From an uncultured Lachnospiraceae bacterium (lineage in GTDB: Bacteria; Bacillota; Clostridia; Lachnospirales; Lachnospiraceae), in the NCBI GenBank assembly GCA_934408585.1, contig CAKRVA010000006.1, positions 1 through 64,000 on the forward strand: a stretch of DNA of 64,000 bases. Reading direction: 5' to 3'. The position numbers were made by a program, and so were the translations under genes. The notes under the pieces are model-generated. The model was not told the DNA's origin. It did no database searches and was given only the letters and a program-made list of their open reading frames with translations. Positions 35,031 to 44,411 of the stretch are shown here, one piece after another (the first letter of the stretch is position 1; each line of letters begins with the position of its first letter).

Positions 35031-36161
35031 ATGAACAAAGAATTAATGGAAGCACTTGACATTTTGGAAAAGGAGAAAGAAATCAGTAAAGAAACTCTTT
35101 TTGAGGCGATTGAGAATTCCTTGATTACCGCCTGCAAAAACCACTTTGGAAAATCTGATAACATCAAAGTAGAAATTGACAGAGATACCTGCGATTTCCT
35201 TTGCTATGCAGAGAAGGAAGTAGTAGAAGAGGTTGAGGATGACTGTTTACAGATTTCTCTTGAGGATGCAAAGAAGATCAAAGCAAAGGCAAAATTGGGA
35301 GATATTCTTCACGTAGAAATCAAATCCAAGGAATTTGGACGTATTGCTACCCAGAATGCGAAAAACGTAATTTTACAGAAAATCCGTGAAGAAGAAAGAA
35401 GCGTTATTTACAATCAGTATTATGAAAAAGAAAAGGATGTGGTTACCGGTATCGTACAACGTTATATTGGTAAGAACATCAGCATTAACCTTGGAAAAGC
35501 AGATGGTATTCTGAATGAAACCGAGCAGGTAAAAGGGGAAGTATTCCGTCCTACCGAAAGAATCAAGGTATATATTCTCGAAGTAAAAAATACACCAAAG
35601 GGACCAAGAATTCTCGTGAGCCGTACCCATCCGGAACTGGTAAAGCGCCTTTTTGAATCCGAAGTTACAGAGATCAAAGACGGCACAGTTGAAATTATGA
35701 GTATTGCCAGAGAAGCAGGAAGTAGAACAAAAATGGCAGTCCGCTCCAATAACCCGAATGTGGATGCAGTTGGTGCATGCGTTGGTTTAAACGGTGCCAG
35801 AGTAAATTCGATTGTAGAAGAATTACGTGGTGAAAAAATTGATATTATCAACTGGGATGAAAATCCGGGTAATCTGATTCAGAATGCATTGTCCCCGGCA
35901 AAAATCGTAGCAGTATTTGCTGACCCGGATGAGAAGACCGCAAAGGTGGTTGTACCGGATTACCAGTTGTCTCTTGCAATCGGTAAGGAAGGACAGAATG
36001 CAAGACTTGCGGCAAGACTTACCGGATACAAGATTGATATAAAGAGTGAAACACAGGCAAAAGATGCTCCGGGATTCCGTTATGAAGACTATGAGTATGA
36101 AGACTATGACGAATATGAGGAGTATGAAGAAGGCACAGACGAATCTTCTTCCGAAGAATAA
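35031..36161 (+). CDS. nusA: transcription termination/antitermination factor NusA
   Basis: The 376-residue NusA binds RNA polymerase and RNA. It has the N-terminal domain (from MNKELMEALDILEKEKEISK), an S1 domain (VVTGIVQRYIGKNISINLG) and KH domains (GACVGLNGARVNSIVEELRGE; LSLAIGKEGQNARLAARLTG). The C-terminus is a short acidic tail with Tyr/Glu repeats (EDYEYEDYDEYEEYEEG), lacking the extra repeats of proteobacterial NusA, as usual in Firmicutes. Confidence 0.96.
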   Translation: MNKELMEALDILEKEKEISKETLFEAIENSLITACKNHFGKSDNIKVEIDRDTCDFLCYAEKEVVEEVEDDCLQISLEDAKKIKAKAKLGDILHVEIKSKEFGRIATQNAKNVILQKIREEERSVIYNQYYEKEKDVVTGIVQRYIGKNISINLGKADGILNETEQVKGEVFRPTERIKVYILEVKNTPKGPRILVSRTHPELVKRLFESEVTEIKDGTVEIMSIAREAGSRTKMAVRSNNPNVDAVGACVGLNGARVNSIVEELRGEKIDIINWDENPGNLIQNALSPAKIVAVFADPDEKTAKVVVPDYQLSLAIGKEGQNARLAARLTGYKIDIKSETQAKDAPGFRYEDYEYEDYDEYEEYEEGTDESSSEE

Positions 36162-36172
36162 GAGGTAACGAT

Positions 36173-36439
36173 ATGGCTAAAAAGATTCCCTTACGGCAGT
36201 GCGTAGGATGCGGAGAAATGAAAAATAAAAAAGAAATGATGCGTGTCCTCAAGACACCGGAGGATGAAATCATTTTAGATTTAACTGGAAAAAAGAATGG
36301 AAGAGGTGCTTATCTTTGTATCTCCAAAGAGTGTCTTTTGAAGGCACGGAAGAATAAAGGTTTGGAACGGTCTTTCAAAATGAGTATTCCAAGTGAAGTT
36401 TATGACAGTCTGGAAAGGGAGTATGACGAAAATGAATGA
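36173..36439 (+). CDS. ylxR: YlxR / RnpM family protein
   Basis: The 88-residue DUF448 protein shows PLRQCVGCGEMKNKKEMMRV and the GRGAYLCISKECL block with paired Cys residues. YlxR (RnpM) binds RNase P RNA in other Firmicutes. It is located between nusA and ylxQ as expected, with only 11 nt from nusA. Confidence 0.92.
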   Translation: MAKKIPLRQCVGCGEMKNKKEMMRVLKTPEDEIILDLTGKKNGRGAYLCISKECLLKARKNKGLERSFKMSIPSEVYDSLEREYDENE

Positions 36440-36749
36440 ACTCTCTGAGAAAAAAATATATTCGCTTTTAGGACTTGCAGCCCGCGGAAGAAATCTGGTA
36501 AGCGGAGAGTTTTCAGCGGTGAATGCAGTAAAAGAAGGAAAAGCGGAGCTTGTCATCGTAAGTGAGGATGCATCGGATAATACGAAAAAGCTCTTTCATG
36601 ATAAGTGCAGTTTTTACGAGGTTCCGTATCAGGTGTTTGGAACGAAGGAAGCACTTGGCAGGGCAATCGGAAAAGAGCTACGATCTTCGGTTGCATTGCT
36701 GGATGGAGGTTTGGCAGACAACATCATAAAACATTTGGAAGAGTCATAG
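36432..36749 (+). CDS. ylxQ: ribosomal L7Ae-like protein YlxQ
   Basis: The 105-residue protein has the L7Ae/L30e/S12e fold (KIYSLLGLAARGRNLVSGEF, KAELVIVSEDASDNTKKLF), known in YlxQ proteins as a putative K-turn RNA binder. ATG 36432 is 10 nt after AAAGGGAG and overlaps the ylxR stop by 8 nt. An in-frame ATG at 36423 is too near that RBS. Confidence 0.88.
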   Translation: MNELSEKKIYSLLGLAARGRNLVSGEFSAVNAVKEGKAELVIVSEDASDNTKKLFHDKCSFYEVPYQVFGTKEALGRAIGKELRSSVALLDGGLADNIIKHLEES

Positions 36750-36771
36750 GAATTAAGACGGAGGTAAATGA

Positions 36772-39546
36772 ATGGCTAAGATTAAAGTGCATGAGTTAGC
36801 AAAAGAAATAGAGAAGCAGAGTAAGGAAGTAATTGCCTTTCTGAAAGAAAAAGGAATCGAAGTGAAGGCAGCCCAGAGTTCCGTTGAGGAAGATGTGGCT
36901 GAAATGGTGCGGAAAGCATTTAAAACGGGAAATGATAAGCCGGAGGCTGCAGCACCTGTGGAGGAAAAAAAGCCGGAAGCTGCAAAACAGCCACAGGAAG
37001 AAAAGCAGGATGCTGCACCAGTCAAGAAAAAGAAGATTATTTTTGTAAGTAATCCACATAATAGTACCATACCGGGACAACGTCCACAGGGGGACAGAAG
37101 ACCACAGCAGAACAATCGCCCCAACAATAACGGAAATCGTCCGGGACAGGGAAGAGTGCAGGAAGCACCTCATAAAATTATTCGTCCGCTTACGGCACCA
37201 TCTCAGATGGAATCAACAACAACAGATTTTAAGCAGAATGCAAAACGGATGGATGAAGCAAGAGCAGAAATGAGATCGGCAGAACGCAACAAAGCTGCTG
37301 CACCACAGGCAGCACCATCCCAGCAGCCTGCAAACCGTCAGGAATCCAGAGATGGAAGGGAGCAGAAAAATGAGAGAAATCAGAGATTTACTCCAAATGC
37401 TTCGGGCGAAAGAAACGAGCGAAATAACAACCGAAGACCTGAAAATGGTAATCGCTACAATAACCAGGGTGGCAAAGGAGATTTCCGTAATAACAACTCT
37501 GATGGGAATCGTAACCGCGGTGACTTCAATAATAACCGCAGTGAGAGAAGCAATGGTGGGCAGGACGTTCGACAAAAACGCGCTGAAAAACCCAATAAGA
37601 GTTTCGTTCAGGATGCCCCGGTTAAAGACGATAAGCGCAGGGAAGAAGAAAAGCGCAGAATCAGTCAGGAGAAGGATAAGCGCTCTAAAAAGGACTTCAT
37701 GTATGAAGAGGATGAAGTAGCTTTAAAGAATAAGAATAAAGCAGGACGCTTTATTAAGCCTGAAAAGAAGGTAGAGGAAGTCGTTGAGGAACAGATCAAG
37801 GTCATTACCGTTCCGGATTCCCTGACCATAAAAGAGCTTGCAGATAAGATGAAACTGCAGCCATCTGCGATTATTAAAAAGCTGTTCCTTCAGGGACAGA
37901 TTGTTACGGTAAATTCCGAAATCACCTTCGAAGAAGCGGAGAATATTGCAATTGATTATGATATTATCTGCGAAAAAGAAGTTAAGGTGGATGTTATCGA
38001 AGAACTTCTGAAAGAAGACGACGAACAGGAAGAAAATCTGGTAGAAAGACCTCCGGTTATCTGTGTTATGGGTCACGTTGACCATGGAAAAACCTCTCTG
38101 CTGGATGCAATTCGTAAGACAAACGTTACGGATAAGGAAGCAGGTGGTATTACCCAGCATATCGGTGCTTATACCGTAAATGTAAACGGACAGTCCATTA
38201 CATTCCTGGATACCCCGGGACATGAGGCGTTTACAGCAATGCGTATGCGTGGTGCAAACTCTACCGATATTGCCATTCTCGTAGTAGCAGCAGATGATGG
38301 TGTTATGCCACAGACCGTAGAAGCAATTAACCATGCAAAAGCTGCCGGAATTGAAATTATTGTTGCTGTAAATAAAATTGATAAGCCGGGTGCTAATATT
38401 GACCGTGTAAAACAGGAAATGACCGAATACGAACTGATTCCGGTAGATTGGGGCGGAAGCACAGAATTTGTACCGGTATCTGCAAAATCCGGAGAAGGAA
38501 TTGATACGTTGCTGGAAACCATTATTCTGACTGCAGAAATTATGGAGTTAAAGGCAAATCCGAATCGTCGTGCAAGAGGTCTTGTAATTGAAGCAGAGCT
38601 TGATAAAGGACGCGGACCGGTTGCAACAGTATTGGTTCAGAAGGGAACACTCCATGTAGGAGATTTCATCTCTGCAGGAGCAAGCCATGGTAAGGTCAGA
38701 GCGATGATTGATGACAAGGGAAGAAGAGTCCGGGAAGCAGGACCTTCTACACCGGTTGAGATTTTAGGTCTTTCCGATGTACCAAGTGCAGGTGAAGTAT
38801 TTATTGCGCATGAAAACGATAAGACTGCCAAGACATATGCAGAAACTTATCTTGCACAGAATAAAGAGAAAATGTTGGAAGAAACCAAGGCAAAAATGTC
38901 TCTGGATGATTTGTTTACCCAGATTCAGGAAGGCAATCTGAAAGAATTGAACCTGATTGTCAAGGCAGATGTTCAGGGTAGTGTAGAAGCCGTAAAGCAA
39001 AGCCTTGTCAAACTGTCTAATGATGAAGTGGTTGTAAAATGTATTCATGGTGGTGTTGGTGCCATTAACGAGTCGGATGTTTCACTTGCATTTGCATCCT
39101 CCGCAATCATTATCGGATTTAATGTGCGTCCGGATGCACAGGCAAAGGCATTTGCAGAGCGTGAAGGTGTTGACATCCGCCTGTATCGTGTTATTTATCA
39201 GGCAATCGAAGATATCGAAGCAGCGATGAAGGGAATGTTGGATCCTATCTTTGAGGAAAAAGTAATTGGTCATGCCGAGGTTCGTCAGATCTTTAAGGCT
39301 TCCGCAGTTGGTAATATTGCAGGTTCTTATATTCTGGATGGATATTTCCAGAGAGATTGCAAGGTTCGTATTACCAGAGCAGGAGAGCAGATTTATGAAG
39401 GCGCTTTGGCATCCCTGAAGAGATTTAAGGATGATGTAAAAGAAGTAAAGGCCGGATATGAATGTGGCCTTGTATTTGAGGGATTTGACCAGATGCAGGA
39501 GCTTGATATTGTAGAAGCTTATATTATGGTGGAGGTTCCAAGGTGA
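36772..39546 (+). CDS. infB: translation initiation factor IF-2
   Basis: IF-2 is a GTPase that places initiator tRNA on the ribosome. The 924-residue protein has an N-terminal IF2_N domain (KIKVHELAKEIEKQSKEVI), a long low-complexity region rich in Asn, Arg, Gln and Pro (about 60-300), a second IF2_N (about 345-400), the G domain VMGHVDHGKTSLLDAI and the C-terminal domains. GGAGG lies upstream of the ATG. The Asn/Arg-rich linker is long, but such variation is common. Confidence 0.97.
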   Translation: MAKIKVHELAKEIEKQSKEVIAFLKEKGIEVKAAQSSVEEDVAEMVRKAFKTGNDKPEAAAPVEEKKPEAAKQPQEEKQDAAPVKKKKIIFVSNPHNSTIPGQRPQGDRRPQQNNRPNNNGNRPGQGRVQEAPHKIIRPLTAPSQMESTTTDFKQNAKRMDEARAEMRSAERNKAAAPQAAPSQQPANRQESRDGREQKNERNQRFTPNASGERNERNNNRRPENGNRYNNQGGKGDFRNNNSDGNRNRGDFNNNRSERSNGGQDVRQKRAEKPNKSFVQDAPVKDDKRREEEKRRISQEKDKRSKKDFMYEEDEVALKNKNKAGRFIKPEKKVEEVVEEQIKVITVPDSLTIKELADKMKLQPSAIIKKLFLQGQIVTVNSEITFEEAENIAIDYDIICEKEVKVDVIEELLKEDDEQEENLVERPPVICVMGHVDHGKTSLLDAIRKTNVTDKEAGGITQHIGAYTVNVNGQSITFLDTPGHEAFTAMRMRGANSTDIAILVVAADDGVMPQTVEAINHAKAAGIEIIVAVNKIDKPGANIDRVKQEMTEYELIPVDWGGSTEFVPVSAKSGEGIDTLLETIILTAEIMELKANPNRRARGLVIEAELDKGRGPVATVLVQKGTLHVGDFISAGASHGKVRAMIDDKGRRVREAGPSTPVEILGLSDVPSAGEVFIAHENDKTAKTYAETYLAQNKEKMLEETKAKMSLDDLFTQIQEGNLKELNLIVKADVQGSVEAVKQSLVKLSNDEVVVKCIHGGVGAINESDVSLAFASSAIIIGFNVRPDAQAKAFAEREGVDIRLYRVIYQAIEDIEAAMKGMLDPIFEEKVIGHAEVRQIFKASAVGNIAGSYILDGYFQRDCKVRITRAGEQIYEGALASLKRFKDDVKEVKAGYECGLVFEGFDQMQELDIVEAYIMVEVPR

Positions 39547-39920
39547 GAAAAAACAGCATGAAGAATACACGTATCAATGGTGAGGTGCAAAGAGAACTTG
39601 CCGAGATTATCCGCGGAGAAATCAAAGATCCAAGGATTAGTCCACTGACTTCGGTGATTTCTGTAGAAGTAGCGCCTGATTTGAAGACGTGTAAGGCATG
39701 GATTAGTGTGTATGGGGATGACCATGTGGCGGAAGATACACTTGCAGGATTAAAAAGTGCCGAAGGATATATCCGTCGGGAACTGGCAAGGAGAATCAAT
39801 CTTCGGAATACGCCGGAAATCCGGTTTATTGTGGATCAATCCATTGCATACGGTGTAAAAATGTCAAAATTAATTGATGAAGTAAATCATGGGGTATCGA
39901 ATGAGGATGAGGATATGTGA
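39543..39920 (+). CDS. rbfA: ribosome-binding factor A
   Basis: The 125-residue RbfA helps mature the 30S subunit; KNTRINGEVQRELAEIIRGE and DPRISPLTSVISVEVAPDLK are typical. A GTG start at 39543 is used: GGAGG is 7 nt upstream, and the start overlaps the infB stop by 4 nt. The next in-frame ATG is five codons later. Confidence 0.93.
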   Translation: MRKNSMKNTRINGEVQRELAEIIRGEIKDPRISPLTSVISVEVAPDLKTCKAWISVYGDDHVAEDTLAGLKSAEGYIRRELARRINLRNTPEIRFIVDQSIAYGVKMSKLIDEVNHGVSNEDEDM

Positions 39921-40869
39921 TGAAGTAAAGCATGCCGCTACCATTGGTATCAGTGGTCATATCAGACCTGATGGAGATTGCATCGGGTCTGTTATGGGGA
40001 TGTATCTGTATCTAAAGAAGAAATGTCCGCAAGCCAGAATCGAAGTTTTTCTGGAGCAGCCGGGAGAAGAGTTCTCGGAAATTGCGGAGATTGATAAAAT
40101 ACATACGGATTTTCAGACCGATATTGCACAGTTTGATGTGTTTATTGCACTGGATTGTGCAGCGGAACGTCTGGGGGATGCAGAACCTTATTTTGCGCAT
40201 GCAAAGAAAAAAATCAACATCGACCACCATATCAGCAATGAAGGCTGTGGTGATGTAAATTATATTTTCCCGGAAGCAAGTTCTGCCAGCGAATTAGTAT
40301 ATCAGGTGTTGGAGGACAAAGAAGCCATTGATCAGGAGATCGCAAAAGCACTTTATATTGGAATCATTCATGACACCGGAGTATTTCAGTATTCCAATAC
40401 ATCACCGGAAACATTGGTGACGGCGTCAGAATTGATTTCTTACGGCTTTGATTTTCCGGCACTGATTGATCATACGTTTTATGAAAAAACTTATGTACAG
40501 AATCAGATTCTGGGAAGAGCATTGCTGGAAAGCATTGTTTTTATGAATGGTAAGTGCATTGTCAGTATGGTAGATAAGAAGACCATGGGATTTTATGGTG
40601 CGACCTCGCATGATCTTGATGGAATTGTAAACCAGCTCCGCAATACGAAGGGTGTCGAATGTGCCATTTTTATGTATCAGGTAGATACTTTGGAGTATAA
40701 GGTAAGCCTTCGGTCCAACGGACTTGTGGATGTGGCAAAAATCGCCATGTTCTTTGGCGGCGGCGGACATGTAAGAGCTGCGGGTGCGACGATGCAGGGA
40801 ACTTATCATGATATTATTAATAATCTATCTGCGCAGATTGCACAGCAATTACCGGAAAGCGAGAGATAG
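39901..40869 (+). CDS. nrnA: DHH-family oligoribonuclease / pAp phosphatase
   Basis: The DHH/DHHA1 phosphoesterase degrades nanoRNAs and dephosphorylates pAp. Motifs are ISGHIRPDGDCIGSV, VFIALDCAAER, NIDHHISNEGCGDVNY and C-terminal GGGGHVRAAGA. The start is uncertain among ATG 39889, 39901 and 39907, all of which overlap rbfA; 39901 has GGGG 6 nt upstream. Its position between rbfA and truB is standard. Confidence 0.9.
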   Translation: MRMRICDEVKHAATIGISGHIRPDGDCIGSVMGMYLYLKKKCPQARIEVFLEQPGEEFSEIAEIDKIHTDFQTDIAQFDVFIALDCAAERLGDAEPYFAHAKKKINIDHHISNEGCGDVNYIFPEASSASELVYQVLEDKEAIDQEIAKALYIGIIHDTGVFQYSNTSPETLVTASELISYGFDFPALIDHTFYEKTYVQNQILGRALLESIVFMNGKCIVSMVDKKTMGFYGATSHDLDGIVNQLRNTKGVECAIFMYQVDTLEYKVSLRSNGLVDVAKIAMFFGGGGHVRAAGATMQGTYHDIINNLSAQIAQQLPESER

Positions 40870-40884
40870 TACTGGAGTAAAAGA

Positions 40885-41787
40885 ATGTTTCATGGAATAA
40901 TGAACGTATATAAAGAGGCTGGATTTACCTCACATGATGTGGTAGCAAAGCTTCGTGGTATTTGCAAACAGAAGAAAATCGGACACACGGGAACCCTTGA
41001 CCCTGATGCGGTGGGGGTTCTTCCTGTTTGTCTTGGAAACGGAACAAAGCTATGTGATATGCTTACCGATAAGACCAAGGAGTATATTGCGGAATTTCAA
41101 CTGGGAATAGTTACCGATACGCAGGATATCTCCGGTCAGGTATTGCAGAAACTGCCTGTGACGGTTACGCCCGAAGAGGTGCGGAAGATGATGCATGCTT
41201 TTCAGGGAGAGCTGCAGCAGGTTCCACCGATGTACTCTGCACTTAAGGTAAATGGAAAAAAACTGTATGAACTTGCAAGGGAAGGAAAAGAAGTAGAACG
41301 AAAACCCCGTGCAATTATCATTTTTGAACTGGAATTATTAGAAGAGAAGCATCCTCGGTATCAAATCCGGGTAAAATGTTCCAAGGGAACGTATATCCGG
41401 ACATTGTGTCATGACATTGGACAGGCACTTGGCTGTGGAGCAGTGATGACTTCGCTTACCCGGACGAGGGTAGGAGAATTTACGATTGAGAATGCATATC
41501 GTCTTTCGGAAATAGAGCAGATGGCAGGAGAAAATCGACTGTCACAGATTATTACGCCGGTTGAGGACATGTTTTTGGATTTGTGCCGGATAGAAACGAT
41601 TCATGGTGCCGGAATGGCACTGCATAATGGAAACCAGCTTCCGGTTACCGTTGTAAAAACGGAGAAACAAAAGGATTGGCTGGATGGGGAACAGTGCCGT
41701 ACCTATGATGAGAGTGGGAAATTTTGCGGAATTTATGAATATCAGGAAGAACGCAGATTGTTCACTCCTGTAAAAATGTTTCTTTAA
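40885..41787 (+). CDS. truB: tRNA pseudouridine(55) synthase
   Basis: The 300-residue TruB makes pseudouridine-55 in tRNA. Hallmarks are GIMNVYKEAGFTSHDVV, IGHTGTLDPDAVGVLPVCLG (with the catalytic Asp) and CSKGTYIRTLCHDIG. It lies 15 nt after nrnA and is followed by ribF. Confidence 0.95.
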   Translation: MFHGIMNVYKEAGFTSHDVVAKLRGICKQKKIGHTGTLDPDAVGVLPVCLGNGTKLCDMLTDKTKEYIAEFQLGIVTDTQDISGQVLQKLPVTVTPEEVRKMMHAFQGELQQVPPMYSALKVNGKKLYELAREGKEVERKPRAIIIFELELLEEKHPRYQIRVKCSKGTYIRTLCHDIGQALGCGAVMTSLTRTRVGEFTIENAYRLSEIEQMAGENRLSQIITPVEDMFLDLCRIETIHGAGMALHNGNQLPVTVVKTEKQKDWLDGEQCRTYDESGKFCGIYEYQEERRLFTPVKMFL

Positions 41788-41818
41788 GCATAACGAAACA
41801 GGAAAGGAACACGATGAT

Positions 41819-42763
41819 ATGAAAGTCATCTGTGAAAAAACAGATTTTTATATTGAGGGACAAAGTGCAGTAGCAATTGGAAAATTTGATGGAATTCACC
41901 GGGGACATCAGGAACTGCTTTCTCATATCCTGCAGCAGAAAAAGCAGGGAAGAAAAGCGGTTGTTTTTACCTTTTTCCCATCTGCCACGGCCTTTTTCGG
42001 AAAAAAGAATGAGAAAGAACTTACCACACGGGAGGAAAAAAGACAGCTCTTTGAAGAACTGGGAATTGATGTGCTGGTAGAGTTTCCGTTAAATCAACAG
42101 ACGGCAGCAACTTCGCCGGAGGACTTCGTGACAGAAATACTATTAAAGCAGATGAATATGGTATTTTTGGCTGCCGGGGAAGATGTTTCCTTTGGAAAAG
42201 GCGGAAAAGGAAACCGGGAGCTTTTATCCCGGATGGCAAAGGAACAGGGATTTCAGCTGGAAATTATTAAGAAGGTTTTTGAAAAGGAGCGTGAAATAAG
42301 CTCTACCTATGTACGTGAAGAAGTGGAAAGCGGAAATATGGAACAGGCAGCAAAGCTGCTTGGAAGATATTATTCCTTTGGCGGTGTTGTGGAAAATGGA
42401 AATCATCTGGGAAGAACCATGGGAACACCTACGGTAAATATCTATCCGCCGGAAGAAAAACTGCTTCCGCCACGGGGCGTATATGTTTCGAAAATTCTTC
42501 TTGCCGGAAAGATTTATTACGGAATTACCAATATCGGGAAAAAGCCTACGGTCCAGCAAAAGGAAACCATCAGTGTAGAAACTTATCTGTATGACTTTGC
42601 GGAAGATGTGTATGGACAGGAAATACTGGTAGAATTGCTTACGTTTCAAAGACCTGAAAAAAAGTTTGACAGTATTACGGAACTTCATGCACAGATTGAG
42701 AAGGACGTTCAAAAGGGAAGAGAATATATTCAAAAAATTCCAGCAATTGGCGATTTGACATAG
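41819..42763 (+). CDS. ribF: riboflavin kinase / FAD synthetase
   Basis: The 314-residue bifunctional enzyme converts riboflavin to FMN and FAD. The N-terminal adenylyltransferase shows AIGKFDGIHRGHQELL and the later ISSTYVREEVESGNME; the C-terminal flavokinase begins at YYSFGGVVENGNHLGRTMGTPTVN. AAGGA precedes the ATG. Its TAG stop lies directly after the -35 box of the next gene's promoter. Confidence 0.95.
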   Translation: MKVICEKTDFYIEGQSAVAIGKFDGIHRGHQELLSHILQQKKQGRKAVVFTFFPSATAFFGKKNEKELTTREEKRQLFEELGIDVLVEFPLNQQTAATSPEDFVTEILLKQMNMVFLAAGEDVSFGKGGKGNRELLSRMAKEQGFQLEIIKKVFEKEREISSTYVREEVESGNMEQAAKLLGRYYSFGGVVENGNHLGRTMGTPTVNIYPPEEKLLPPRGVYVSKILLAGKIYYGITNIGKKPTVQQKETISVETYLYDFAEDVYGQEILVELLTFQRPEKKFDSITELHAQIEKDVQKGREYIQKIPAIGDLT

Positions 42764-42807
42764 AAAACGTTCGTTGTTATAATGAATTTGTTGTGTGTAA
42801 CAAATTC
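42755..42807 (+). promoter_or_regulatory. consensus promoter plus 9-bp inverted repeat for NlpC/P60 gene
   Basis: TTGACA (42755-42760), a 17-bp spacer and TATAAT (42778-42783) are both perfect consensus. Immediately downstream, GAATTTGTT (42784-42792) and AACAAATTC (42799-42807) form a perfect inverted repeat spaced by GTGTGT, covering the expected transcript start. It looks like a repressor operator on a very strong promoter. Confidence 0.8.
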
Positions 42808-42828
42808 GTAACAATTTGGAGGGATTAC

Positions 42829-43881
42829 GTGAAACGAAGAATCGTGCAGGGGATTTGTCTTGGGATGATTTTCGCATTATGTCAGGGAACAAATCTTTAT
42901 GCTGCTGAATTATCTAAAAACAATAAAACAGAGGAAACTTTTGAAACACTGATGACAGCAGGCCTGGGAGATTTATATGCGACTGTTTTGTCAGAAGAAG
43001 AATATAAAGAGCTTGCAGAAAAGGCCAAGGGAAATATGTGGGGATATACCAACCTTGGAATCTGCAATGTGCAGGAAAACAATCTGAATATCCGTCAGGA
43101 ACCGGGAGAAGACGGCAAAATGGTAGGTAAGCTGCCTAAGAATGCCGCATGTGAGGTGATTAAGACAGAAGATGGATGGTCTCACATTCAATCCGGAAAA
43201 GTAGACGGATATGTAAAAGCAGAGTATCTGCTTACCGGCTATGGGGCCAAGAAAAAAGGCGAGGAACTGGCATCTACCATGGCAGTTGCATCTGCAGATG
43301 GTTTAAATATCCGTGAAGAGCCCAATACCGATGCAGAGGTCGTGACACAGGTGGCAGCCGGTGAAGAACTGGAGGTTGCAGAAATCTATGATGATAACTG
43401 GGTCAAGGTATATTTGGATGATGAAGAAGTTTTTGTATCCAGGGATTATGTAGAACTGAAATCTGACCTGGAAACAGCAATTACAATGACCGAGCTGATG
43501 TATGGTGAAGGCGTTTCGGATGTAAGAGTGGATTTGTGTCAATATGCCAAACAGTTTTTGGGAAATCCCTATGTCTGGGGAGGTGTTAGCCTGACAAACG
43601 GTGCAGACTGTTCCGGTTTTGTGCTGAGTGTATTTGCGAAGTATGGCGTATCTCTGCCACATTCCTCTCAGGCACAGTCTAAAAAGGGTACACAGATCAG
43701 TGCATCGGAATTAAAAGCAGGAGATTTGATTTTCTATGCGAAGGGTGGAGCCATTAACCATGTAGCGATTTATATTGGAAACGGACAGGTGATTCATGCG
43801 AGCAATCCAAAAACCGGAATCCGAATTTCCAATTACAATTACCGGACACCGGCAAAGATGGTTCGTATTTTACAGGATTAG
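42829..43881 (+). CDS. secreted SH3-NlpC/P60 peptidoglycan hydrolase
   Basis: The 350-residue exported protein has a signal peptide (about 1-28), two bacterial SH3-like domains (NLNIRQEPGEDGKMVGKL; GLNIREEPNTDAEVVTQV) and a C-terminal NlpC/P60 peptidase with NGADCSGFVLSVF (Cys261), INHVAIYIGNGQVIH (His311) and His323. It would cut peptide stems in the cell wall. The GTG start at 42829 is 5 nt after GGAGGG; upstream in-frame GTG would put the promoter's inverted repeat inside the coding region. Confidence 0.9.
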   Translation: MKRRIVQGICLGMIFALCQGTNLYAAELSKNNKTEETFETLMTAGLGDLYATVLSEEEYKELAEKAKGNMWGYTNLGICNVQENNLNIRQEPGEDGKMVGKLPKNAACEVIKTEDGWSHIQSGKVDGYVKAEYLLTGYGAKKKGEELASTMAVASADGLNIREEPNTDAEVVTQVAAGEELEVAEIYDDNWVKVYLDDEEVFVSRDYVELKSDLETAITMTELMYGEGVSDVRVDLCQYAKQFLGNPYVWGGVSLTNGADCSGFVLSVFAKYGVSLPHSSQAQSKKGTQISASELKAGDLIFYAKGGAINHVAIYIGNGQVIHASNPKTGIRISNYNYRTPAKMVRILQD

Positions 43882-43890
43882 AAATTACTC

Positions 43891-43919
43891 TTTACATGTA
43901 TAAAAGTTTATGGTAATAT
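43891..43919 (+). promoter_or_regulatory. rpsO promoter
   Basis: TTTACA (43891-43896), a 17-bp spacer and TAATAT (43914-43919) are upstream of the S15 leader. Confidence 0.6.
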
Positions 43920-43940
43920 ATTCAAGTATGATTTTAGCCT

Positions 43941-43994
43941 ATGCTCAGAATAAGAGAATACTCTTGCAGGGACACTCCGACCCGTTCTTAGCAT
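43941..43994 (+). ncRNA. S15 leader, three-way junction
   Basis: Three helices meet: P1 43941-43950 with 43985-43994 (one mismatch), P2 43952-43956 with 43961-43965 (tetraloop AATA), and P3 43969-43971 with 43981-43983. It lies about 35 nt before rpsO. Ribosomal protein S15 binds a three-way junction mimic of its 16S rRNA site in the leaders of some Firmicutes, so autoregulation is likely. Confidence 0.6.
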
Positions 43995-44027
43995 CTGGCG
44001 GTTCAAAAATGAAAGGAGATAGAAACG

Positions 44028-44294
44028 ATGATTTCTAAGGAAAAGAAAACAGCTATTATGAAAGAATATGCAAGATGTGAGGGTGATACAGGTTCACCTG
44101 AAGTACAGATTGCAGTATTATCTGCAAGAATTGCAGAACTTACCGAGCATTTAAAAGAGCATCCGAAGGATAACCATTCCAGACGTGGTATGTTCAAAAT
44201 GGTAGGTCAGAGACGTGGTCTTTTAAGCTACTTAAAGAAGACAGACATTGAAAGATACCGTGCTTTGATTGAAAAACTTGGTCTTAGAAAGTAA
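44028..44294 (+). CDS. rpsO: 30S ribosomal protein S15
   Basis: The 88-residue S15 has MISKEKKTAIMKEYARCEGDTGSPEVQIA and the C-terminal DNHSRRGMFKMVGQRRGLLSYLKK block. It binds the central domain of 16S rRNA. AAAGGAGA precedes the ATG. A terminator separates it from pnp, although the pair rpsO-pnp is conserved. Confidence 0.98.
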   Translation: MISKEKKTAIMKEYARCEGDTGSPEVQIAVLSARIAELTEHLKEHPKDNHSRRGMFKMVGQRRGLLSYLKKTDIERYRALIEKLGLRK

Positions 44295-44306
44295 TTTGGT
44301 AGTTGA

Positions 44307-44340
44307 AAGCGGGGCAATTATGATAGCTCCGCTTTTTTAA
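44307..44340 (+). terminator. rpsO terminator
   Basis: A 9-bp stem AAGCGGGGC (44307-44315) with GCTCCGCTT (44326-44334), one G-U, is followed by TTTTTT. Confidence 0.85.
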
Positions 44341-44411
44341 TCAAATATTACTGCGAAAGCAGCCTAATGTTCCAATGGTACAAGGAACGAGAAGAGAAAA
44401 GGAGAGAAACT

